Assembly (NCBI GenBank): GCA_009746045.1
Contig: RPFO01000815.1
Span: 1 to 46,375, forward strand
DNA length: 46,375 nt
Reading direction: 5' to 3'
Source: Mesostigma viride
Lineage: Eukaryota; Streptophyta; Mesostigmatophyceae; Mesostigmatales; Mesostigmataceae
Part shown: piece after piece, positions 12,001-22,301 of the stretch
Layout: each line of letters opens with the position of its first letter
How positions within the stretch are numbered: the first letter of the stretch is position 1
The notes under the pieces: generated by a model
The model's input: the letters and a program-made list of their open reading frames with translations, nothing else
Database searches by the model: none
Told to the model about the DNA's origin: nothing
Program-made: the position numbers and the translations under genes

Positions 12001-12377
12001 GCCCACCTAAGCCCACGATCCTTCTCAGATGTTCCCAAGTCGCCAAAAGCCTTCTTGATGGTATCCCGAAGAGATTCCGCCCAACTTTCAGGAAGCCCGT
12101 CGTCACAGTTCTTCCTCTTCTTAATGCCGTTGCTCTCCGCCACCATGGCATTTAGTCTTGAAGCTGCGCAAGACAGAACCTCCGCGCTCATCTCTGGCGT
12201 CCTGTGGTTGTTTGCTTTCACGCGTTCCGCCATGATAGGAAAGATGTCATTGGCAATTTTGTACCCCTTGTTCTCGATGTACTTGTCGCTCCAGGGACCG
12301 CGAAGTGCAGGCTCCCGGTCGTCATTGGACAAGGGACGCGAACCGTCGGAAACGGCCCCCCGCCCCGATCGCGCCAT
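9029..12377 (-). CDS. transposon-type protein with RNase-H/DDE-like core (three exons)
   Basis: Predicted exons on the minus strand are 12377-10881, 10727-9924 and 9760-9029: 1,010 residues, both introns in phase 0. I recall this architecture from a widespread uncharacterised eukaryotic protein family that resembles transposases; this is recognition, not a database result. Visible features: a Cys/His cluster (CACQHH, then CECGPECHACDHG) near residues 320-355; HTDYAENY near 583; SDNCSMQFKSR near 668; and HGKGEVDGAGGTVK near 707. The three late motifs are spaced like an RNase-H-fold D...D...D/E core, which is inference. Exon 3 encodes a Cys-rich patch (CYCGGACAEERWWDC, about 803-817) and a BAH-like stretch (RDIFAVESY...HPYWLAEV, about 870-940). 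The Met at 12,377 was chosen because upstream codons to 12,512 carry no recognisable sequence; a possible acceptor (CATCCTCAG, near 12,438) leaves room for an upstream exon. All three exons are open, so the copy may be intact or recently active. Confidence 0.72.
9761..9923 (-). other. intron 2 of the transposon-type gene
   Basis: Donor GAG|GTAATTAAG and acceptor GACGCGCAG|GTGCTT on the minus strand; 163 bp, phase 0. Removing it joins FFEFPE to VLPYSPGRG and connects two open frames that are otherwise offset. The continuous frame reading through the intron continues to 9,402 but loses the Cys-rich and BAH-like C-terminus. The intron contains an AACGACGGCCGGCGTAAC box (9,873-9,890, plus) shared with the upstream tandem repeat. 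Confidence 0.75.
10728..10880 (-). other. intron 1 with a duplicated 5' splice site
   Basis: The donor CCAGAG|GTAATTTTT is followed by the acceptor TTCTTCCTACAG|GTCATT; 153 bp, phase 0, joining VLGPE to VIGGSKLMSF. A 72-bp segment including the exon end and donor is tandemly duplicated, so a second donor lies at 10,808 and would give an 81-bp intron and 24 extra codons. The intron has no in-frame stop, so retention would also keep the frame open. Confidence 0.7.
10809..10895. repeat. 72-bp tandem duplication across an exon/intron junction
   Basis: Two nearly identical copies of a segment with CCTTGGGGCGCAACCACTCC and AAAATTACCTCTGGCCCAAG lie head to tail, with only a few differences (for example ATTGAAAAAG versus ATTGCAAAAG). 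The period of 72 is a multiple of three. Confidence 0.85.
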
Positions 12378-12519
12378 CAGACTTTGGTCAGACGGCAGCT
12401 GATTTTTTTCGCCTCTTAATCCCGCGGCACCGAAAGCCCTGAGGATGAGTAATGATAAATAATCACCATTAAAGACACGACGAAAACGATGGGCATCAAA
12501 CAAGAACGACAAGCGTCAT

Positions 12520-13080
12520 TAATAACGCCGGCCGGCGCAACTGGATACATGTAAACCATACAAAAGTGATTTTATGAAACACATACAGTTTGTCATTAAT
12601 AACGACGGCCGGCGTAACTCGGGCGCAATTAAAAACCATTAAGAAGCAACTCAGGATATGCAGGCAGAAATCCTTCAGGTGTAAAAAAGATGTACAAACA
12701 CACTTTTGGTAATGGGGCCTGATTGCGCAACTGCAAGATACCATTGGAAACGCCGGCCGGCGCAACTGGATGCATGTACATAAACCATACAAAAGTGATT
12801 TGCACAAAACCCCTACAATTTGTCATGAGTAACGACGGCCGGCGTAACTCGGTTGCATTTGAAAACCACAAAGAAGCAACTCAGGTAGTGAAGGCGGAAA
12901 TCCCAGAGGTGATAAAATGTTTACCAACACAAAATGTTGATAAGCGTGCAAGCTTTTGCAAGTGCGCGCAAGATACCATTGGAAACGCCGGCCGGCGCAA
13001 CTGGAACACCAAAACAAAAAACTTGATTTGCACGAAACCCATTCAGTTCGTCATGGATAACGACGGCCGGCGCAACTTCA
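12520..13080. repeat. ~230-bp tandem repeat with GGCCGG boxes
   Basis: About two and a half copies of a 224-235-bp unit. Each unit holds two boxes: type A, AACGCCGGCCGGCGCAACTGG-like, at 12,524, 12,749 and 12,984; type B, AACGACGGCCGGCGTAACTC-like, at 12,601, 12,831 and 13,059. Other shared blocks are ACCATACAAAAGTGATT and GAAGCAACTCAGG. One open frame (12,723-13,172, plus) repeats ICTKPxQFVMxNDGRRN, but the first copy has stops, so I do not call it a gene. The repeat begins about 150 bp upstream of the gene's predicted start. Confidence 0.75.
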
Positions 13081-14171
13081 TGGCACTCACCACTTTCACC
13101 AAATGCCATGTCGCCATTATATTGAGGAAAGCGAAGTATGCCCACTTGAAGCTGTGGTCTGCAGAACATTGACACAAAATATGCATGGTATTTCAAGCAA
13201 TGAATGCTATGTGTCAGGCATCAATGTCTTTATTGTATCCAAATGTGGTTAGGACGGAGGTTTACATTGGTTGCTATTTTAAGACAATGGCGTATAACCA
13301 AACATTGCACACACTCAAGAGTGTACTTATGCTGAACTGGAAAGGAACATTAAACCCCAATAAGGTAGATATTTTTCTTTTACATTTTAATTTTTTATAT
13401 ACTACTTTATATAATATTATATTATATTATATTATGCTATATTATGTTATATGAAATAACATTAAAATTAACATAAAATTAAAATTATATATTAATTATA
13501 GTATATTATATAATTTATATTATATATTATATTCACGATGCTCTGTGTATTAATGAATATCAGACACACCTACATCACATCGCCTTGATGTTTCCGTTGT
13601 ATGGGTCCGGTCGGGCGTTGGTAGCTGGTCGACAACAATTCTACATTTCCTAAAAAAAAATGCGACCGTGCCTACATTCGAAGGCGCGCTGTGGCTGACC
13701 TGAACTATCGGTGAACACCTCGGCGTCACTTGACCGGCCTAGGTTGACATTTCGGCAGAGTAACGCTGCTTAAAGGATCATTGCGTAGTTCGCGCGATTT
13801 GGCTCTTTATATATGTTTTTGGAGACGACGAGCAAGCATCCGATTGGTCAGCCAATTCCTGTCCAGTCCTCGGACAGTGTCCAATCCGGTGCTTGGGATC
13901 CAGAAAACGTGCTCGAGCCTGGCCACTCTGTCGCGGGCGCCGCGCTAGTGGCGTCGCGCCCAAACCTGACCAGGCCATAGGAAAGGGCGGGGGCGAATGC
14001 AAGAATTATTGTTATATCCTGACCTGTCCTGGGGAAGGTCCGGGGCGAATGCAAGAATTAATATACCTGCGTATGCAACCAACACGGCCGATCCACATAC
14101 ATAATCCGACTGAGCTGGACGGTACGGACCAAATTTCGGTGCAAATTGAGGCCCAAAAGCTATGTCGGCAT
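13081..14171. other. AT-rich spacer without a supported gene
   Basis: 13,385-13,530 is very AT-rich with an ATATT-type low-complexity run. Around 13,970-14,062 a ~57-bp segment with GGGCGAATGCAAGAATTA is present twice. The remainder shows no coding or RNA feature that I can support. Confidence 0.5.
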
Positions 14172-15158
14172 GGTGCGCGCACCCCTTGCGGTAGGGGCCA
14201 TGGCGACTGCCTTTAGACGAAACGTGACAAATCTGGCACGCGGAAAGCAGAAATGCTCGATTGTTGGAGAAAATTAGTTACTGATTCTAATTTATGGCGG
14301 GATGGTTGCGATCTATAATGTCGCGGGCTTTTTTTCTTTGCCATCGGCAGGGGGGGTCCGGCCTGAATTTCTGTCGGGATGAATAAAGTATATTGGATGC
14401 CTGCCGGGTTGATTGTCGATTGTTGCCAGTTTTGATGGTCGTAAGGAAAGCTAGTTTAATGATGTTTCTAAAGCCGTAAAAATTCCCGCTGCTATCTTTA
14501 CCTTTCCCGTCATTTTGCGGTAAGATAACATTAGCCCTGCGCGATGCGTACTGCCCAACCACTCCATGAAAGGGTGGACTTTCTTGTGCGCCTGGGCACG
14601 AATAAATGCCCGTTATGGTACGTTCTTGTGTTAAACGTCTTAAGCTTGCGTTTTCCTGCTTTCTTACCTCGTTGAGCGTAAGCTTTTTGCCTTCTTTCCG
14701 GCCAGATGCAGCCAGAAAGTTGCGGGTCCTGGCGCTGCATCGCTGGATTCCTGGGTGTCTTTTAGCTAGTTAATCGTCTGTGACGTGGCTGGCTTTCTGC
14801 AGCGCGTGGCCCGCAACCTGTCGGGAAGGTGTAATGCTTTTATTTCCATGCTTCTCTGAAATTTCTTTTGCTTTATAGACAGTTGTGTTCGAGGAAATTC
14901 ACGCGGTCTTCCTAAGCAGCGGCATCATTTTCCCCAGACACTGACGAGCTGGCACCTGTCTCCTAAAGAGAGCGGCTCGTGCTTGTTAGAAAGGAGGCAG
15001 TGTGCATTTTGCGGGACACAATGCTTTGGTGGCACATGCGTCAGGTAGGCTGTTCCAATGGTCTCTTCACCTTTCCCACTGAGTAAATGTTAGCATTTGT
15101 CATGCTAACCAGAGCAGCTAGCCACAGGTTGGCTGGATAAAAAGTCAGCTTATTTTCT

Positions 15159-15190
15159 CTTTATATACTGCGTGTGTGGTCCTCCACGTG
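15159..15190 (-). promoter_or_regulatory. TATA box with upstream G-box, left arm, pointing outward
   Basis: Read on the minus strand, CACGTG (15,185-15,190) lies about 20 bp upstream of TATATAAAG (15,159-15,167). The same pair is preserved in the other arm. Transcription would run towards the outer end of the element. This is a sequence-pattern prediction only. Confidence 0.4.
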
Positions 15191-15390
15191 TCCGGCTTGT
15201 TGGGCATTTTGGAAGAGGGTTTATAATGTGTTGTTGGGTGGAACAACTTGGTTGTTGGCACAAAATCACACATTATTAGCCTGAGATAGGCATGACATAT
15301 GCTGCTCAGGCGTGTCGTCCTACCAGCCTTGTTGTTAAGGGTAGACTCACAAGGCTGGCTGTGCCGATGGAGGGGTGGGGCGTGCTAGCC

Positions 15391-15885
15391 CCCCCCCACA
15401 CCCACGCATGCATGCTAGCCCACCCCCACACCCACGCATGCATGCTAGCCCCGGCCCCGGCCCCCCACACCCACGCATGCATGCTAGCCCCCCCCACACC
15501 CACGCATGCATGCTAGCCCACACTCACACCCACGCATGCATGCTAGCCCACCCCCACACCCACGCATGCATGCTAGCCCCCCCCACACCCACGCATTCAT
15601 GCCAGCCCCCCCCACACCCACGCATGCATGACAGCCCCCCCACACACCCACGCATGCATGCTAGCCCCCCACACACACCCACGCATGCATGCCAGCCCCC
15701 ATACACACCCACGCATGCATGCCAGCCCCCCCCACACTTACGCATGCATGCTAGCCCCCCACACACACCCACGCATGCATGCCAGCCCCCCCACACACCC
15801 ACGCATGCAGGCTAGCCCCCCCCACACCCACGCATGCATGCCAGCCCACCCCCACACCCACGCGTGCATGCCAGCCCACCCCTAG
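15391..15885 (+). repeat. ~30-bp minisatellite, left arm (~16 units)
   Basis: The unit is CACACCCACGCATGCATGC followed by TAGCC and a run of C of variable length. It contains the palindromes GCATGCATGC and GCTAGC. Variants replace TAGCC by CAGCC, or have ACTTACGCATG. One unit near 15,450 carries a CCCCGGCCCCGG insertion that also occurs in the right arm. The open frames here are low-complexity artefacts. Confidence 0.92.
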
Positions 15886-16283
15886 CTTGAGCGTGCTTGT
15901 AAAGTTTTTGCATGGTTTATTAAAATGAGTGGAATATGTATTTATTGCATTAAATGTTAATTTTATCATGAATGAAAATGGTCAACATTGCCGAAGTGCC
16001 CCTAAATTGCTCAATATTGTGTGCTCAAGAATTCAATGAGGATTGTCATCATGGAAACCCGCACAAATTCACGATTCCGGGCATGCATGTGAAAGTATCA
16101 AGAACAATTTTCAATTAAGAATGGTATCTCATTGTTCCATGAATCAATATGACTCCATGTACGTAGACAAGCCATGATGACCCCATGGGAGCCTGAATCC
16201 TCATCATTAAATACATAAATGCCACCCATGTACGTAGACGGGCCATGATGACACCAATGGAGCCTGAATCCTCATCATTAATT

Positions 16284-18120
16284 ACATAAATGCCAACCAT
16301 GTACATACACGGGCAATGATGACACCATGGGAGCCTGAATCCTCATCATTAATTACATAAATGCCAACCATGTACGTAGGCCAGCCATGATGACACTGTG
16401 GGAGCCTGAATCCTCATCATTAATTTCATACATGCCAACAACACGTAGACGGGCCATAATGACACCACGGGAGCCTGAATCCTGATCATTTTTTTTTCTT
16501 TGACATCCATGTACGTAGGCCAGCCATGATGACACCATGGGAGCCTGAATCCTCATCATTTTTTTTCTGAGACATCCATGTACGTAGGCCAGCCATGATG
16601 ACACCATGGGAGCCTGAATCCTCATCATTAAATACATACATGCCATCCATGTACGTAGACAGGCCATGATGACACCATGGGAGCCTGAATCCTCATCATT
16701 TACTATTCCTTGACATCCATGTACGTAGACGGGCCATGATGACACCATGGGAGCCTGAATCCTCATCATTTTTTTTTCTTTGACATCCATGTACATACGT
16801 AGGCCAGCCATGATGACACCAATGGAGCCTGAATCCTCATCATTAATTACATACATGCCATCCATGTACGTAGACAGGCCATGACATCTGACACCATGGG
16901 AGCCTGAATCCTCATCATTTACTATTCCTTGACATCCATGTACGTAGACGGGCCATGATGACACCATGGGAGCCTGAATCCTCATCATTTTTTTTTCTTT
17001 GACATCCATGTACATACGTAGGCCAGCCATGATGACACCAATGGAGCCTGAATCCTCATCATTAATTACATACATAAATGCCATGATCATCAATGACCCC
17101 ATGGGAGCCTGAATCCTCATCATTAAATACATAAATGCCACGGTCCATGTACGTAGACGGGCCATGATGACACCAATGGAGCCTGAATCCTCATCATTAA
17201 TTACATAAATGCCAACCATGTACATACACGGGCAATGATGACACCATGGGAGCCTGAATCCTCATCATTAATTACATAAATGCCAACCATGTACGTAGGC
17301 CAGCCATGATGACACTATGGGAGCCTGAATCCTCATCATTAATTTCATACATGCCAACAACACGTAGACGGGCCATAATGACACCACGGGAGCCTGAATC
17401 CTCATCATTTTTTTTTCTTTGACATCCATGTACGTAGGCCAGCCATGATGACACCATGGGAGCCTGAATCCTCATCATTTTTTTTCTGAGACATCCATGT
17501 ACGTAGGCCAGCCATGATGACACCATGGGAGCCTGAATCCTCATCATTAAATACATACATGCCATCCATGTACGTAGACAGGCCATGATGACACCATGGG
17601 AGCCTGAATCCTCATCATTTACTATTCCTTGACATCCATGTACGTAGACGGGCCATGATGACACCATGGGAGCCTGAATCCTCATCATTTTTTTTCTTTG
17701 ACATCCATGTACATACGTAGGCCAGCCATGATGACACCAATGGAGCCTGAATCCTCATCATTAATTACATACATGCCATCCATGTACGTAGACAGGCCAT
17801 GACATCTGACACCATGGGAGCCTGAATCCTCATCATTTACTATTCCTTGACATCCATGTACGTAGACGGGCCATGATGACACCATGGGAGCCTGAATCCT
17901 CATCATTTTTTTTTCTTTGACATCCATGTACATACGTAGGCCAGCCATGATGACACCAATGGAGCCTGAATCCTCATCATTAATTACATACATAAATGCC
18001 AACCATGTACATACACGGGCAATGATGACACCAATGGAGCCTGAATCCTCATCATTAATTACATAAATGCCAACCATGTACATACACGGGCAATGATGAC
18101 ACCATGGGAGCCTGAATCCT
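16284..18120 (+). repeat. higher-order repeat, period ~919 bp
   Basis: A run of about 13 satellite variants starting with the linker CCAACCATGTACATACACGG recurs about 919 bp later. Marker variants GACACTGTGGG (16,392) and GACACTATGGG (17,311) and the truncated CCAACAACACGTAGACGG unit follow in the same order. Confidence 0.65.
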
Positions 18121-18326
18121 CATCATTTTTTTTTTCTTTGACATCCATGTACATACGTAGGCCAGCCATGATGACACCAATGGAGCCTGAATCCTCATCA
18201 TTAATTACATACATGCCATCCATGTACGTAGACAAGCCATGATGACACCATGGGAGCCTGAATCCTCATCATTTACTATTCCTTGACATCCATGTACGTA
18301 GACGGGCCATGATGACACCAATGGAG

Positions 18327-18364
18327 CCTGAATCCTCTTCATTTTTTTTATGAGAGGATTCAGG
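18327..18364. repeat. hairpin unit in the satellite
   Basis: CCTGAATCCTC (18,327-18,337) is followed after a short T-rich loop by its exact reverse complement GAGGATTCAGG (18,354-18,364). The same structure recurs near 19,845, 22,838, 28,158, 28,671, 29,610, 30,123 and 36,279, with loop variants TTTTTTTTATGA and TTTTCTTAATGA. Confidence 0.85.
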
Positions 18365-19309
18365 TTACATAAATGCCAACCATGTAGGTAGACAAGCCAT
18401 GATGACACCATGGGAGCCTGAATCCTCATCATTACTTACATAAATGCCATCCATGTACGTACACGGGCCATGATGACACCATGGGAGCCTAAATCCTCAT
18501 CATTAATTACAAAATCGCCATCCATGTACGTAGACGGGCCATGATGACACCATGGGAGCCTGAATCCTCATCATTTACTATTCCTTGACATCCATGTACG
18601 TAGACGGGCCATGATGACACAATGGGAGCCTGAATCCTCATCATTAATTACATAAATGCCATTCATGTACGTACACGGGCCATGATGACACCATGGGAGC
18701 CTGAATCCTCATCATTAATTACATAAATGCCATCCATGTACGTACACGGGCCATGATGACACCATGGGAGCCTGAATCCTCATCATTATATACAAAAATG
18801 CCATCCATGTACGTACACGGGCAATGATGACACCATGGGAGCCTGAATCCTCATCATTAATTACAAAATCGCCATCCATGTACGTACACGGGCCATGATG
18901 ACACCATGGGAGCCTGAATCCTCATCATTTACTATTCCTTGACATCCATGTACGTAGACGGGCCATGATGACACCATGGGAGCCTGAATCCTCATCATTA
19001 ATTACATAAATGCCATTCATGTACGTACACGGGCCATGATGACACCATGGGAGCCTGAATCCTCATCATTAATTACATAAATGCCATCCATGTACGTACA
19101 CGGCACATACATGCTCCATGGGAGCCTGAATCCTCATCAATAATTACATAAATGCCAACCATGTACGTAGACGGGCCATGATGACACCATGGGAGCCTGA
19201 ATCCTCATCATTTTTTTTTCTTTGACATCCATGTACATACGTAGGCCAGCCATGATGACACCATGGGAGCCTGAATCCTCATCATTAATTACATAAATGC
19301 CATCCATGT

Positions 19310-22301
19310 ACGTACACGGCACATACATGCTCCATGGGAGCCTGAATCCTCATCAATAATTACATAAATGCCAACCATGTACGTAGACGGCCATGATGAC
19401 ACCATGGGAGCCTGAATCCTCATCATTTTTTTTCTTTGACATCCATGTACATACGTAGGCCAGCCATGATGACACCAATGGAGCCTGAATCCTCATCATT
19501 AATTACATGTACATGCCATCCATGTACGTAGACGGGCCATGATGACACCAATGGAGCCTGAATCCTCATCATTACATACATAAATGCCAACCATGTACAT
19601 ACACGGGCAATGATGACACCATGGGAGCCTGAATCCTCATCATTTTTTTTTTTTTGACATCCATGTACATACGTAGGCCAGCCATGATGACACCAATGGA
19701 GCCTGAATCCTCATCATTAATTACATACATGCCATCCATGTACGTAGACCAGCCATGATGACACCATGGGAGCCTGAATCCTCATCATTTACTATTCCTT
19801 GACATCCATGTACGTAGGCCAGCCATGATGACACCAATGGAGCCTGAATCCTCTTCATTTTTTTTATGAGAGGATTCAGGTTACATAAATGCCAACCATG
19901 TACGTAGACAAGCCATGATGACACCATGGGAGCCTGAATCCTCATCATTTTTTTAATGAGACATCCATGTACGTAGGCCAGCCATGATGACACCATGGGA
20001 GCCTGAATCCTCATCAATTTTTTTTCTTTGACATCCATGTACGTAGACGGGCCATGATGACACCATGGGAGCCTGAATCCTCATCATTAATTACATGAAT
20101 GCCATTCATGTACGTACACGGGCCATGATGACACCATGGGAGCCTGAATCCTCATCATTAATTACATAAATGCCATCCATGTACGTACACGGGCCATGAT
20201 GACACCATGGGAGCCTGAATCCTCATCAATAATTACATAAATGCCATCCATGTACGTAGACGGGCCATGATGACACCATGGGAGCCTGAATCCTCATCAT
20301 TTTTTTTTCTTTGACATCCATGTACGTAGACGGGCCATGATGACACCATGGGAGCCTGAATCCTCATCATTAATTACATACATGCCATTCATGTACGTAG
20401 ACGGGCCATGATGACACCATGGGAGCCTGAATTCTCATCATTTACTATTCCTTGACATCCATGTACGTAGGCCAGCCATGGAGACACCATGGGAGCCTGA
20501 ATCCTCCTAATTAATTACATAAATGCCAACCATGTACGTAGACAAGCCATGATGACCCCATGGGAGCCTGAATCCTCATCATTAATTACATAAATGCCAT
20601 CCATGTACGTAGACGGGCCATGATGACACCATGGGAGCCTGAATCCTCATTATTATATACAAAAATGCCATCCATGTACGTACACGGGCAATGATGACAC
20701 CATGGGAGCCTGAATCCTCATCATTAATTACATAAATGCCATTCATGTACGTAGACATGACATGATGACACCATGGGAGCCTGAATCCTCATCATTAATT
20801 ACATACATGCCATCCATGTACGTACACGGGCCATGATGACACCATGGGAGCCTGAATCGTCATCATTTTTTTTTCTTTGACATCCATGTACGTAGACGGG
20901 CCATGATGACACCATGGGAGCCTGAATCCTCATCATTAATTACATACATGCCATCCATGTACGTAGGCCAGCCATGATGACACCATGGGAGCCTGAATCC
21001 TCATCATTTACTATTCCTTGACATCCATGTACGTAGGCCAGCCATGGAGACACCATGGGAGCCTGAATCCTCCTCATGAATTACATAAATGCCAACCATG
21101 TACGTAGACAAGCCATGATGACACCATGGGAGCCTGAATCCTCATCATTTACTATTCCTTGACATCCATGTACGTAGACGGGCCATGATGACACCATGGG
21201 AGCCTGAATCCTCATCATTAATTACATACATGCCATCCATGTACGTAGGCCAGCCATGATGACACCATGGGAGCCTAGATCCTCCTCATGAATTACATAA
21301 ATGCCAACCATGTACGTAGGCCAGCCATGGAGACACCATGGGAGCCTGAATCCTCCTCATTAATTACATAAATGCCAACCATGTACGTAGACAGGCCATG
21401 ATGACACCATGGGAGCCTGAATCCTCATCATTAATTACATAAATGCCATCCATGTACGTACACGGGCCATGATGACACCATGGGAGCCTGAATCCTCGTC
21501 ATTTTTTTTTCTTTGACATCCATGTACGTAGACGGGCCATGATGACACCATGGGAGCCTGAATCCTCATCATTAATTACATACATGCCAACAATGTAGGT
21601 AGACAAGCCATGATGACACCATGGGAGCCTGAATCCTCATCATTTATTTTATGAGACATCCATGTACGTAGGCCAGCCATGATGACACCATGGGAGCCTG
21701 AATCCTCATCATTTCTTTTTCTTTGACATCCATGTACGTAGGCCAGCCATGATGACACCATGGGAGCCTGAATCCTCCTCATTAATTACATACATGCCAT
21801 CCATGTACGTACACGGGCCATGATGACACCATGGGAGCCTGAATCCTCATCATTTACTATTCCTTGACATCCATGTACGTAGGCCAGCCATGGAGACACC
21901 ATGGGAGCCTGAATCCTCATCATTAATTACATAAATGCCAACCATGTACGTAGACAAGCCATGATGACACCATGGGAGCCTGAATCCTCCTCATTAATTA
22001 CATAAATGCCAACCATGTACGTAGACAAGCCATGATGACACCATGGGAGCCTGAATCCTCATCATTAATTACATACATGCCATCCATGTACGTAGACAGG
22101 CCATGATGACACCATGGGAGCCTGAATCCTCATCATTTACTATTCCTTGACATCCATGTACGTAGGCCAGCCATGGAGACACCATGGGAGCCTGAATCCT
22201 CCTCATTAATTACATAAATGCCAACCATGTACGTAGACAAGCCATGATGACCCCATGGGAGCCTGAATCCTCATCATTAATTACATAAATGCCATCCATG
22301 T
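19310..22301 (+). repeat. higher-order repeat copy A, ~2,992 bp
   Basis: Begins at the rare unit CACGGCACATACATGCTCC (near 19,315). Unit order, rare point variants (GAATTCTCATC, GAATCGTCATC, GAGCCTAGATCC) and the hairpin unit are all repeated in copy B. Copies differ mainly in T-run lengths and single bases. Confidence 0.85.

Larger units (their letters stand above)
14172..16150 (+). repeat. left arm of the inverted repeat (non-satellite part)
   Basis: Contents from the outer end inward: GGTGCGCGCACC edge; a conserved short frame (14,531-14,740, minus) next to a strong GAG|GTAAGAAAG donor-like site near 14,667; the TATA/G-box pair at 15,159-15,190; the minisatellite; a unique block ending in GAATCAATATGACTCCATG; then satellite. 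Substitutions and small indels against the right arm are visible, for example TTTTAGCTAGTTAATCG here against TTTTAAGCAAGTTCG there. Confidence 0.85.

Noticed and set aside
9402-12512. The continuous 1,036-codon minus-strand frame as the complete protein
   Set aside because: It reads through two good GT-AG introns and loses the Cys-rich and BAH-like C-terminus encoded in another frame at 9,029-9,760.
16353-17225. A minus-strand frame of 290 codons, and many similar frames, as a repetitive protein
   Set aside because: The frame follows a 70/71-bp satellite; unit length is not a multiple of three, the same DNA is read in shifting frames, and comparable frames exist in other blocks.
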